Shown here: piece after piece, positions 1 to 6,102 of the stretch
Layout of the letters: every line of letters starts with the position of its first letter
Position numbering within the stretch: the stretch's first letter is position 1
NCBI GenBank assembly: GCA_011620145.1
Contig: WOZT01000204.1
Span: forward strand, 1-8,152
Direction of reading: 5' to 3'
Length of the DNA: 8,152 bases
Source: Gammaproteobacteria bacterium
GTDB lineage: Bacteria > Pseudomonadota > Gammaproteobacteria > UBA5335
Notes under the pieces: generated by a model
Told to the model about the DNA's origin: nothing
Databases searched by the model: none
What the model saw: only the letters and a program-made list of their open reading frames with translations
Program-made: the position numbers and the translations under genes

Positions 1-347
1 CCATGGAGCCAGAAACGAAATGGGTCACGGACATCACCCAGATCAATACGCAGGATCGCGGCTGCCCGTTCACCCGTGACGACTACCAGCGCTTCCTGAG
101 CAAGCACCTGCTGGTCAGCAGCATGAGTGCCGTGGGCCACTGCGGCGACAATGCGGCCTGTGAAAGCTTCTTCGGACTGCTGAAACGGGAACGGGTACAC
201 CGCCGAGAATACCGCACGCTGGATGAAGCCCGGTCAGATGTGTTTGACTACATCGAGCGGTTCCACAACCCACGCATGCGTCAGCGCCTTGCCCGTCAGG
301 ACATGAAGCTATGACGCTTGTTTAAACCGTCCGTGGAAACGGGGTAG
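1..347 (+). pseudogene. IS3-family transposase (OrfB) remnant, internally deleted, 5' end outside window
   Basis: This is the C-terminal integrase-core part of an IS3-family DDE transposase. Numbering from the ATG at 3, KWVTDIT carries the first catalytic Asp (D10). DRG carries the second (D18) and NAACESFFGLLKRE carries the Glu (E54). The second Asp and the Glu are 35 residues apart, the classic DD(35)E spacing. The first and second Asp are only 7 residues apart, whereas IS3 enzymes normally have roughly 55-65 residues of core beta-strands between them, so a large in-frame deletion is inferred between INTQ and DRG. Reading stops at the TGA at 312-314, but the same frame continues as RLFKPSVETG to a TAG at 345-347. 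That resembles the tail I recall for relatives of this transposase, so the TGA is probably a nonsense mutation. The deletion removes structural core, so the product should be inactive. The true N-terminus lies before base 1. Confidence 0.88.
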
Positions 348-390
348 AACCCGTCGCCTGCCGAACTGGCACGGGGATAGGTCGCAGTTT

Positions 391-420
391 TTGATTAAGC
401 GCCATGCCTGACCGTAAGTT
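391..420 (+). promoter_or_regulatory. Weak candidate sigma70-type promoter upstream of recQ
   Basis: TTGATT (391-396) and TAAGTT (415-420) are separated by 18 bp. They lie in a locally AT-rich patch (to about 436) between the IS3 remnant and recQ, with about 75 nt of leader to the recQ start. Both hexamers are imperfect matches, so this is only a guess from consensus similarity. No strong Shine-Dalgarno motif is visible just before the recQ ATG. Confidence 0.25.
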
Positions 421-496
421 AGGAAAAAATTAAAAACGCAGTCCGGCGCCTGTTACCCTGTCATCCTCTCGCTTCACTGCACAGACCGATCCGACG

Positions 497-2287
497 ATGT
501 CCGATACCGCCCTTTCCCTGCTCCAGCGCATCTACGGCTACCCCGCCTTTCGCGGCGAACAGGCGGCCATCGTCGCGCATGTGGCGGCCGGCGGCGACGC
601 GCTGGTGCTGATGCCGACCGGCGGCGGCAAGTCGCTGTGCTACCAGCTTCCAGCACTGCTGCGGGCGGGTACGGGCGTCGTCGTCTCGCCGCTGATCGCC
701 CTGATGCACGATCAAGTCGCGGCGCTGCGGGAGCTGGGTGTGGCGGCGGCCTATCTCAACTCCAGCCTGACCCCGAGCGCGGCGGCGGGCGTGGAACAGG
801 ATTTTCTGGCCGGACGACTCGAACTGCTCTATGTCGCGCCGGAGCGGCTGCTGACGCCGCGCTTCCTGGAATTGCTCACCCGCGCATCGGTGGCCCTGTT
901 CGCCATCGACGAGGCCCATTGCGTCTCCCAGTGGGGACACGACTTCCGGCCCGAATACCTGGGGTTGTCGGCGCTGCACGAGCGGTTTCCCGCCGTGCCC
1001 CGCATCGCCCTCACCGCCACCGCCGATGCGCTGACCCGACAGGAGATCATCGACCGGCTGGACCTGAGCTCCGCCCGCCTGTTCACCGCCAGCTTCGACC
1101 GGCCCAACATTCGCTACACCGTGGTTGAAAAGGGGGACACCCGCCGCCAGCTGCTGGATTTCCTGCGCGCCGGTCACGCAGGGGACGCGGGCATCGTCTA
1201 TTGCAGCAGCCGGCGCAAGGTGGACGAGACCGCTGACTGGCTGGCCGGCCAAGGCTTCACCGCCCTGCCTTATCACGCCGGCATGAACACCGCCACGCGC
1301 CAACGCCACCAGGAGCGGTTTCTGCGGGAGGATGGCGTGGTCATGGTCGCCACCATCGCTTTCGGCATGGGCATCGACAAGCCCGATGTGCGCTTCGTCG
1401 CCCATCTGGATTTGCCCCACTCCATCGAGGGCTATTACCAGGAGACCGGCCGCGCCGGGCGCGATGGCGCGGCGGCGGATGCCTGGATGGCCTGGGGTCT
1501 GGGCGATGTCGCCACCCAGCGGCGCTTCATCGAGGAGTCCGAGGCCAAAGAGGCCCACAAACGCATGGCGCACGGCAAGCTGGACGCCCTGCTGGGGCTG
1601 GTGGAAACCGCCGCCTGCCGTCGCCAACTCTTGCTGCGTTACTTCGGCGAGGCGTCCGAACCCTGCGGCAACTGCGACAACTGCCTGGAGCCGCCCACGC
1701 TTTGGGACGGCACCGAAGCCGCCCGCAAGGCCCTTTCCGCCGTCTACCGCACCGGCAACCGCTTCGGCGTCGGCCATGTCATCGACGTCTTGCTGGGCAA
1801 GGCGACGGACAAAATCGCCCAGTGGGAGCATGGGCGCCTGTCCGTGTTCGGCATTGGCCGGGAACTGGACGAAAAGCGCTGGCGGGCCGTATTTCGCCAA
1901 CTGGTGATTCAAGGCTGCCTGGACATCGACCACACCGCCTATGGCGCCCTGAAGCTCACCGAGGCGGCCCGGCCGGTGCTGCGGGGTGAGGTGCCGGTCA
2001 CCTTTCGGGAAACCGCGCCGCGCAAAAAAGGCGAAAGACGCGCCGGACCTGGTCTCCTGGGTCCCGATGCCGCTCTCTTTGATCACCTGCGCGCGTGGCG
2101 GCGCGAGGCCGCCGCCGACCACGACGTCCCCGCCTATGTCATCCTCCATGACGCGACGCTCAAGGAAATCGTCGCCCGCAAGCCCACCACGCTGGCGGAG
2201 CTGGCCACCATCCCCGGCATTGGCGCCCGCAAACTGGACGCCTACGGCCGCGAAATCCTCGCCTGCCTCTCCGGCGCTGCGTCGTAA
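497..2287 (+). CDS. recQ: ATP-dependent DNA helicase RecQ
   Basis: This is a superfamily 2 3'-5' DNA helicase that unwinds DNA in recombinational repair and fork processing in the cytoplasm. The 596 residues match the usual RecQ length and all core motifs are present. They are the Walker A motif MPTGGGKS (39-46), the DEAH box (138-141) followed by the RecQ aromatic-rich loop [13 protein letters not shown] (142-154), YCSSRR (235-240), HAGM (260-263), and motif [12 protein letters not shown] (315-324). The RQC zinc site has four Cys: C374 in [13 protein letters not shown], then C390, C393 and C396 in CGNCDNC. A winged-helix region follows (about 405-500). A C-terminal HRDC domain (about 524-596) carries the typical [19 protein letters not shown] segment. 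The ATG at 497 gives the expected N-terminus ([15 protein letters not shown]). The gene stands alone between the IS3 remnant and the Met-rich gene. No damage is seen. Confidence 0.98.
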   Translation: MSDTALSLLQRIYGYPAFRGEQAAIVAHVAAGGDALVLMPTGGGKSLCYQLPALLRAGTGVVVSPLIALMHDQVAALRELGVAAAYLNSSLTPSAAAGVEQDFLAGRLELLYVAPERLLTPRFLELLTRASVALFAIDEAHCVSQWGHDFRPEYLGLSALHERFPAVPRIALTATADALTRQEIIDRLDLSSARLFTASFDRPNIRYTVVEKGDTRRQLLDFLRAGHAGDAGIVYCSSRRKVDETADWLAGQGFTALPYHAGMNTATRQRHQERFLREDGVVMVATIAFGMGIDKPDVRFVAHLDLPHSIEGYYQETGRAGRDGAAADAWMAWGLGDVATQRRFIEESEAKEAHKRMAHGKLDALLGLVETAACRRQLLLRYFGEASEPCGNCDNCLEPPTLWDGTEAARKALSAVYRTGNRFGVGHVIDVLLGKATDKIAQWEHGRLSVFGIGRELDEKRWRAVFRQLVIQGCLDIDHTAYGALKLTEAARPVLRGEVPVTFRETAPRKKGERRAGPGLLGPDAALFDHLRAWRREAAADHDVPAYVILHDATLKEIVARKPTTLAELATIPGIGARKLDAYGREILACLSGAAS

Positions 2288-2364
2288 GGCTAGCTAACGA
2301 TCCAGGCCCCGGGAATGCCTGCCCAACTCGCGCCTACCCCTATCAATCGCTTGGAATCATGGCA

Positions 2365-2381
2365 TGCGACATAAGGTCGCA
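2365..2381. repeat. Inverted repeat TGCGAC-N5-GTCGCA upstream of the Met-rich gene
   Basis: This is a perfect 6-bp dyad with a 5-bp AT-rich centre (ATAAG), about 110 nt before the small Met-rich gene and about 80 nt after recQ. TTGGAA (2351-2356) lies just upstream and could be a poor -35, with TAAGGT (2372-2377) inside the dyad as a poor -10, but the 15-bp spacing is short. It could be an operator or chance. No rho-independent terminator with a U-tract was seen after recQ. Confidence 0.25.
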
Positions 2382-2489
2382 CTTCGCCGTGCGGTCCATT
2401 CACACCGCTATCCTCGCCCAGTCCGGTCCAGTCGAGGCCGGCAAATGAACCCCGACCTTCCTGCAACGTATTGAACAAAGGAGCGACCC

Positions 2490-2807
2490 ATGCGCAAAAC
2501 CTGTGCAGCCCTTATCACCAGCCTGTTGATCGGCTTGTCTCCCCTGGCCGCCCAGGCCCAATCCCAGCCGCTGAGCGACGCTGAACTGGCCACCGTGAGC
2601 GGCACGGGGATCGCGGATCCCATGATGACGATGATGGCCAACATGATGGTCGTCATGAGCGCGGTGCCGGTGATGGGACCGATCCATGACCGCATGATGT
2701 CGGCCATGAACCGGATCCCCGTTCTCGGCCCGCTTCATCACCAGATCATGGCTCACGCGACACTGGATGGCGGCCACGCTGATATGGGTGGTGGGATGAG
2801 CATGTAA
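2490..2807 (+). CDS. Small exported methionine-rich protein with 17-residue repeat, unknown function
   Basis: I do not recognise a family for the whole protein. It has 105 residues and a clear Sec signal peptide: charged MRK, a hydrophobic stretch about 6-20, and a predicted cut after AQA (21-23). The mature part starts near LSDAELATVSGTGI (28-41), resembling the short LxDxxLxxVSGxGI motif found near the mature N-terminus of some gammaproteobacterial exported proteins and, more loosely, bacteriocin leader endings. Fifteen of the 82 mature residues are Met (for example at 45, 46, 48, 49, 52, 53) and five are His (66, 83, 84, 89, 96). Residues 57-73 and 74-90 form an adjacent 17-residue duplication centred on PVMGPIHDRMM and PVLGPLHHQIM. 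A strong ribosome site, AAAGGAG (2477-2483), sits 6 nt before the ATG, which supports real translation. Met/His richness could mean copper or silver binding, or merely a hydrophobic envelope-associated peptide; this is inference only. Confidence 0.75.
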   Translation: MRKTCAALITSLLIGLSPLAAQAQSQPLSDAELATVSGTGIADPMMTMMANMMVVMSAVPVMGPIHDRMMSAMNRIPVLGPLHHQIMAHATLDGGHADMGGGMSM

Positions 2808-2822
2808 ACAACTGAGCCACGG

Positions 2823-3049
2823 GACGCCATGCTCATTATGCATGAGCGCCGTGATCCCGCCGCGCAAAAACAGCCAAGGCGCAATGAAGCCATGACAGGC
2901 ATCTCTACCGACACCGCCAGCTCGTTGAGAACGCATTCCTGCAGCTCAAGCGCTGGCGGGGCATCGCGACGCGTTACGCCAAAAACGCCGCCTCTTTCCT
3001 GGCCGCAGTCCATATACGCTGCCTTATGCTTAGGCTCGCCATCTCGTGA
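2823..3049 (+). pseudogene. IS5-family transposase C-terminal remnant, frameshifted
   Basis: No intact gene lies here, but spliced frames read as the end of an IS4/IS5-type DDE transposase. From 2848 frame 1 gives AVIPPRKNSQGAMKP, like the conserved VIPPR(S/K)N segment, and ends at a TGA (2893-2895). Frame 2 resumes near 2888 as HDRHLYRHRQLVENAFLQLK, then RWRGIATRYAKNAASFLAAV, ending at the TGA 3047-3049. Tyr (2906-2908), Arg (2915-2917), Glu (2927-2929) and Lys (2948-2950) are spaced exactly as the Y(2)R(3)E(6)K signature, with Glu the third catalytic acidic residue. A short stretch DAMLIMHER (2823-2849) in a third frame may be the preceding part, implying a second frameshift. The N-terminal two-thirds and both terminal repeats are missing or not recognisable. 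Any continuous reading frame called in this interval on either strand is probably an artefact. Confidence 0.8.
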
Positions 3050-3079
3050 CGGCACAACCTAGTCTTGGAGGTTCATATT

Positions 3080-3898
3080 TCAATTGCCTGACCAGTGGAC
3101 CCAACCGGTCAGGCTGGTCATCAGAATCAGCACACCGAAAACGATGCGATACCAGGCGAATACCGTGAAATCATGGTGCTGGATGTAGCGCAGCAGGGCG
3201 CGCACGGCGATAAAGGCGCTGACAAAGGCGGCCAGGAATCCAACCGCGAAAGGCCCCAGATCCGCCGCGCCGAGCAGGTCGCGGTGTTTGTACAGGTCGT
3301 AGGCGGTGGCAGCAAACATGGTGGGGATGGCGAGAAAGAAGGAAAACTCCGTCGCCGCTTGGCGCGAGAGTCCAAAACACAGTCCACCGATGATGGTCGC
3401 CCCGGAGCGCGATACGCCGGGTACCAGGGCAACGGTTTGTGCCAGACCCACTTTCAGCGCGTCCAGCGCGCTCATCTGCTCAACCGCGGCGGCGTGAATC
3501 GGATGCGTGCGCCGCTCGGTCCACAGGATGAAGATACCGCCCAGGATCCAGGACGCCGCGACAACGGGCGTTCGGAACAGCGCCGCCTTGATCGGCCCGA
3601 TGAACAGCGCGCCCAGTATGGCGGCGGGCAGGAAAGCGATGAAAACATTGGTTGCGAAATGCTGCGCCTGCGGATCGCTGGACAGGCCGCGCAGTACCCC
3701 GGCCAGCCGGACACGGTATTCCCAGCAAACCGCCAGAATTGCGCCGAGCTGGATCACCACCTCGAACAACTTGCCTTTTTCATCGTGCACGCCCAGCAAT
3801 TGGGCCACGACAATGAGATGGCCGGTGCTGGACACAGGCAAAAATTCAGTCAGTCCTTCGATAAGACCCAGAATCAGGGCCGCAAGGTAAGCAGTCAC
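3080..3898 (-). CDS. uppP: Undecaprenyl-diphosphatase UppP (BacA family)
   Basis: This integral inner-membrane enzyme dephosphorylates undecaprenyl diphosphate to the lipid carrier undecaprenyl phosphate, needed for peptidoglycan and O-antigen synthesis; overexpression of the family gives bacitracin resistance. The 272-residue length is typical. The first signature [15 protein letters not shown] spans 14-28 and holds E14, E18 and H27, which correspond to the catalytic Glu/His of E. coli BacA. The second signature PGVSRSG (160-166) holds the essential R164. Multiple hydrophobic segments run through the rest (for example about 84-105, 112-126, 186-200, 214-236 and 250-265). Translation starts with GTG, preceded by GGAG (3908-3911) 9 nt upstream. 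It lies 86 nt downstream of cca on the same strand with its own candidate promoter, so it may be transcribed separately as well as by read-through. Confidence 0.97.
   Translation of the reverse strand: MTAYLAALILGLIEGLTEFLPVSSTGHLIVVAQLLGVHDEKGKLFEVVIQLGAILAVCWEYRVRLAGVLRGLSSDPQAQHFATNVFIAFLPAAILGALFIGPIKAALFRTPVVAASWILGGIFILWTERRTHPIHAAAVEQMSALDALKVGLAQTVALVPGVSRSGATIIGGLCFGLSRQAATEFSFFLAIPTMFAATAYDLYKHRDLLGAADLGPFAVGFLAAFVSAFIAVRALLRYIQHHDFTVFAWYRIVFGVLILMTSLTGWVHWSGN
3086..3120 (-). repeat. Overlapping alternative inverted repeats at the 3' end of uppP
   Basis: GCCTGACC (3086-3093) pairs perfectly with GGTCAGGC (3107-3114), leaving a 13-nt loop. The overlapping TGACCAG (3089-3095) pairs perfectly with CTGGTCA (3114-3120), so two mutually exclusive hairpins are possible. 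They lie within the last codons of uppP, ending about 4 nt before its stop. No U-rich run follows on the minus strand, so an intrinsic terminator is doubtful. A 3'-end stabilising structure, or chance in coding DNA, is equally possible. Confidence 0.3.
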
Positions 3899-3942
3899 GG
3901 GGGATGACTCCGTGTGAGGTTTGGGGTGGGGAAGCGGATGCC

Positions 3943-3973
3943 ATTATGACCCTGACCGCAGGGCACCTGCCAA
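3943..3973 (-). promoter_or_regulatory. Candidate sigma70-type promoter for uppP
   Basis: Read on the minus strand, TTGGCA (3973-3968) and CATAAT (3948-3943) each match the consensus at five of six bases. They are separated by 19 bp, slightly longer than ideal, and the -10 lies about 45 nt before the uppP GTG. The spacer holds a small perfect dyad, CCCTG-ACCG-CAGGG (3950-3963), which could be an operator or a weak stem after cca. Inferred from base matches only. Confidence 0.4.
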
Positions 3974-3984
3974 GTGCGACCCGA

Positions 3985-5139
3985 TTATGCAGTGGATTCT
4001 GGTGGCGTGATGAGCGGGGTAGCGGGATCACTGAGCATGGTTTGCAATATCTGCAGGCGCACCTGGCGCAGCGCAGCACCAAGTTCCGGCCCGCTCAGGC
4101 CGGTTTCACGCAGGGACTGGCTGGACACCGCTTGTACCTGCTGTAAGGCCGCCCGCAGTCGCGCCGATCGTGGAGCGGGGTCGTCGGTGAAGGTTTCCCA
4201 AGCCATCAGAAGGGCCAGGAATTCTTCAAAGCGGGCCGGGCGGCGCAAGGCGTCGGCCTGTTCCAGAAAGGCCAGCCACAGGCTTGCGGTGGCCCCCTCC
4301 GGCAAGGTGGGCAGTGCCCGCAGGGCCAGATCCGCCAGATCCGCGAATCGTCCCGGCACGCGGTAATGGGAAACCACCGCCTCATGATCGGTGACCGAGA
4401 CCCTGGCAGCGGACCATAGTCCCGCGTAGCGCACGGGCGGGCGGGGTTCCCGTGGCGCCAAAAAATCAAGAAAGCGCCGCCAGACGGGCAAGCCTGCGGG
4501 CGGCCAGCGCAATTCGGGCCATAGGGCAGAGCACGCGCCGCAGTTCTCCAGCACATCAAAAAACGCGCCGGGGGCGGTTTGTTCCAGGGCTTTTTCCCAT
4601 TCCCGCCAAATCCGTTCCGGGGGCAGTTCGGCCAGCATGTTCCGGGCCACCATGTCTGCCATCAGCGCTCGGGTTTCCGGGGCGACCGAAAACCCCAGGG
4701 GGGCGAGCCGCGCGGCAAAACGGGCGACACGTAGGATGCGCAGGGGGTCTTCGGCAAAAGCGGGAGAGACGTGGCGCAGCACGCGGGCCGCCAGATCGCG
4801 CTGGCCGCCGTAGGGGTCGATCAGCGTCCCGTCAGGCGCGCGCGCCATGGCATTGATGGTGAGGTCGCGGCGGCGCAAATCATCTTCCAGGGTAACGTCC
4901 GGGTCGGCCTGGACCTCGAAGCCCCGATGCCCGGGGCCACTCTTGCGCTCGGTGCGGGCCAGCGCGTATTCCGCGCCAGTGCGGGGATGCAGGAACACGG
5001 GGAAATCACGACCCACCCGGCGAAAGCCCTGAGTGCGCATTTCCGCTGCGGTGGCGCCCACCACCACATAATCGTGTTCATGGACCGGCAAGCCCAGCAG
5101 TTCGTCCCGGATCGCACCTCCCACCAGATAGGTTTCCAT
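3985..5139 (-). CDS. cca: CCA-adding tRNA nucleotidyltransferase (class II), HD active site lost
   Basis: This cytoplasmic enzyme adds or repairs the 3' CCA end of tRNAs using CTP and ATP. The N-terminal nucleotidyltransferase core aligns closely with E. coli Cca: LVGGAIRDELLG (5-16), the metal-binding E21-x-D23 (E. coli has D21-x-D23), GRDFPVFLHP (43-52), EYALARTERKSG (57-68), RRDLTINAMA (90-99) and EDPLRILRVARFAAR (130-144). The neck region LPPERIWREWEKAL (172-185) follows. In E. coli the C-terminal part holds an HD phosphohydrolase site (CHDLGKG and HHGHGP). Here the matching stretch reads RYAGLWSAARVSVTDHE and lacks those His/Asp residues, so 2',3'-cyclic phosphodiesterase and phosphatase activity should be absent. 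Length is 384 against about 412 residues. The ATG is supported by GGAG (5146-5149) 6 nt upstream. It starts 12 nt after the SDR gene, so the two are probably co-transcribed. Confidence 0.95.
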   Translation of the reverse strand: METYLVGGAIRDELLGLPVHEHDYVVVGATAAEMRTQGFRRVGRDFPVFLHPRTGAEYALARTERKSGPGHRGFEVQADPDVTLEDDLRRRDLTINAMARAPDGTLIDPYGGQRDLAARVLRHVSPAFAEDPLRILRVARFAARLAPLGFSVAPETRALMADMVARNMLAELPPERIWREWEKALEQTAPGAFFDVLENCGACSALWPELRWPPAGLPVWRRFLDFLAPREPRPPVRYAGLWSAARVSVTDHEAVVSHYRVPGRFADLADLALRALPTLPEGATASLWLAFLEQADALRRPARFEEFLALLMAWETFTDDPAPRSARLRAALQQVQAVSSQSLRETGLSGPELGAALRQVRLQILQTMLSDPATPLITPPESTA

Positions 5140-5151
5140 GGCTTGCTCCGT

Positions 5152-6102
5152 TCAGGTCAGCCGGCGTCGTTCTGCCCAGCTCTTTGGATGACCGATGTAA
5201 AGTGGCAACTGAGCCTCCACGCTCCGTGGCGCGAGGCCAAAAACGGTTTCCAGCGCGTTCGTCTCACAGACATTGGCCACTTGGGCGGAGCGGTAGTTGT
5301 CGCGGGAAAACGGCTTGCCGGGGAAGTATTCCATGATCGCCGCCTGCAGCCGCGCCAGCGGATCGGGTGCGGGCAGCACAAGGCGCTTGATGCCGGCCAC
5401 TTCAGCGGTCAGGCGCGCCAGTTCGAGCAGGGTATAGATTCGTGGCCCGCCCAGACAATAGCGCTGGCCGATGGTCTCCGGTTGTGTCAGGGCTGCTGCA
5501 AGGGCCAGACCGACATCACCGACGAAAACCGGCTGCATCCGCGCCTGGGCGCAGGGCAGGGGGAAGATCCCCGGCGCCCAGTGCAACAGCCGGGCAAGAC
5601 GATTGAGAAACTGGTCGCCGGGTCCGAAGATCACGGAGGGACGGAAGATGGTGATGGCCAGCCGATCAGCGCCATTGACGCGCAATTGCTGCTCGCCTTC
5701 CCCCTTGGTGCGCAGGTACAGGCTGGCGCCTTGTCGGGCGTCGGCACCCGCCGCGCTCAGGTGAAGTACCCGGCCGACCTGCGCGCCCAAGCAGGCTCGC
5801 GCCAGCTTGGCCGGCAGATCCACATGGACACGGCGAAAGCCCCGGCCGGCGTGCCCGGATTCATTGAGGATGCCGACCAGATTGATGGCCACTTGGCAAT
5901 CGCAGAGGGAGTCCGTCAGCGCAGCTTCGTCATGCACATCCACCGGCCAGAGTTCCAAACCGGGCAGCAGCTTGAGTTCTCGGTGTCGCTCTGGACGGCG
6001 GCTGAGCACGCGCAGGCCATGACCCTGGCTATGCAGGATGGGCAAGAGATGCTGACCGACGAAGCCGGATCCACCCAGGATGGCGATTTGCAAGGTTTTC
6101 AA
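5152..6102 (-). CDS. NAD(P)-binding atypical SDR, complex I NDUFA9-subunit-like
   Basis: This is an extended/atypical short-chain dehydrogenase related to the NDUFA9 accessory subunit of respiratory complex I and to NAD-dependent epimerases. The Rossmann nucleotide-binding motif GGSGFVG lies at 10-16 after a beta-strand (LQIAIL). R31 and R35-R36 at the end of the second strand (RVLSRR) would suit NADP(H). NLVGIL (74-79) is the family's second nucleotide loop. Y129-x3-K133 (YLRTK) provides a classical SDR catalytic pair and FRPSVIFGPGD (153-163) is typical of the family. The 316-residue length is normal. No ATG is available: an in-frame stop lies just upstream, and the first usable start is TTG at 6102-6100, although AGAGG is only 2 nt before it. 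A TTG three codons later (6093-6091) has better spacing. The bacterial role is uncertain: quinone-linked respiration or sugar/lipid epimerisation. It leads the cca unit. Confidence 0.88.
   Translation of the reverse strand: MKTLQIAILGGSGFVGQHLLPILHSQGHGLRVLSRRPERHRELKLLPGLELWPVDVHDEAALTDSLCDCQVAINLVGILNESGHAGRGFRRVHVDLPAKLARACLGAQVGRVLHLSAAGADARQGASLYLRTKGEGEQQLRVNGADRLAITIFRPSVIFGPGDQFLNRLARLLHWAPGIFPLPCAQARMQPVFVGDVGLALAAALTQPETIGQRYCLGGPRIYTLLELARLTAEVAGIKRLVLPAPDPLARLQAAIMEYFPGKPFSRDNYRSAQVANVCETNALETVFGLAPRSVEAQLPLYIGHPKSWAERRRLT

Noticed and set aside
461..2149. A 562-codon open frame on the minus strand opposite recQ
   Set aside because: It is antisense to a fully conserved recQ. Its translation is low-complexity Gly/Ala/Gln/Arg-rich with no motifs, as expected of a shadow in GC-rich DNA.
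2418..2433. Direct repeat CCAGTC with 10-bp period upstream of the Met-rich gene
   Set aside because: Two copies of a 6-mer are too short to support a regulator site; likely chance.
2571..2612. Bacteriocin with a double-glycine leader
   Set aside because: The motif follows a Sec signal peptide and lacks the Gly-Gly cut site; no peptidase-transporter or immunity gene is nearby.
2829..3062. A 77-codon plus-strand gene between the Met-rich gene and uppP
   Set aside because: It runs out of frame through the IS5-type transposase remnant, which gives a recognisable protein in the neighbouring frames.
3095..3907. A 270-codon plus-strand frame opposite uppP
   Set aside because: The translation is Gln/Gly/Arg-rich without hydrophobic core or motifs; the minus-strand uppP explains the open frame.
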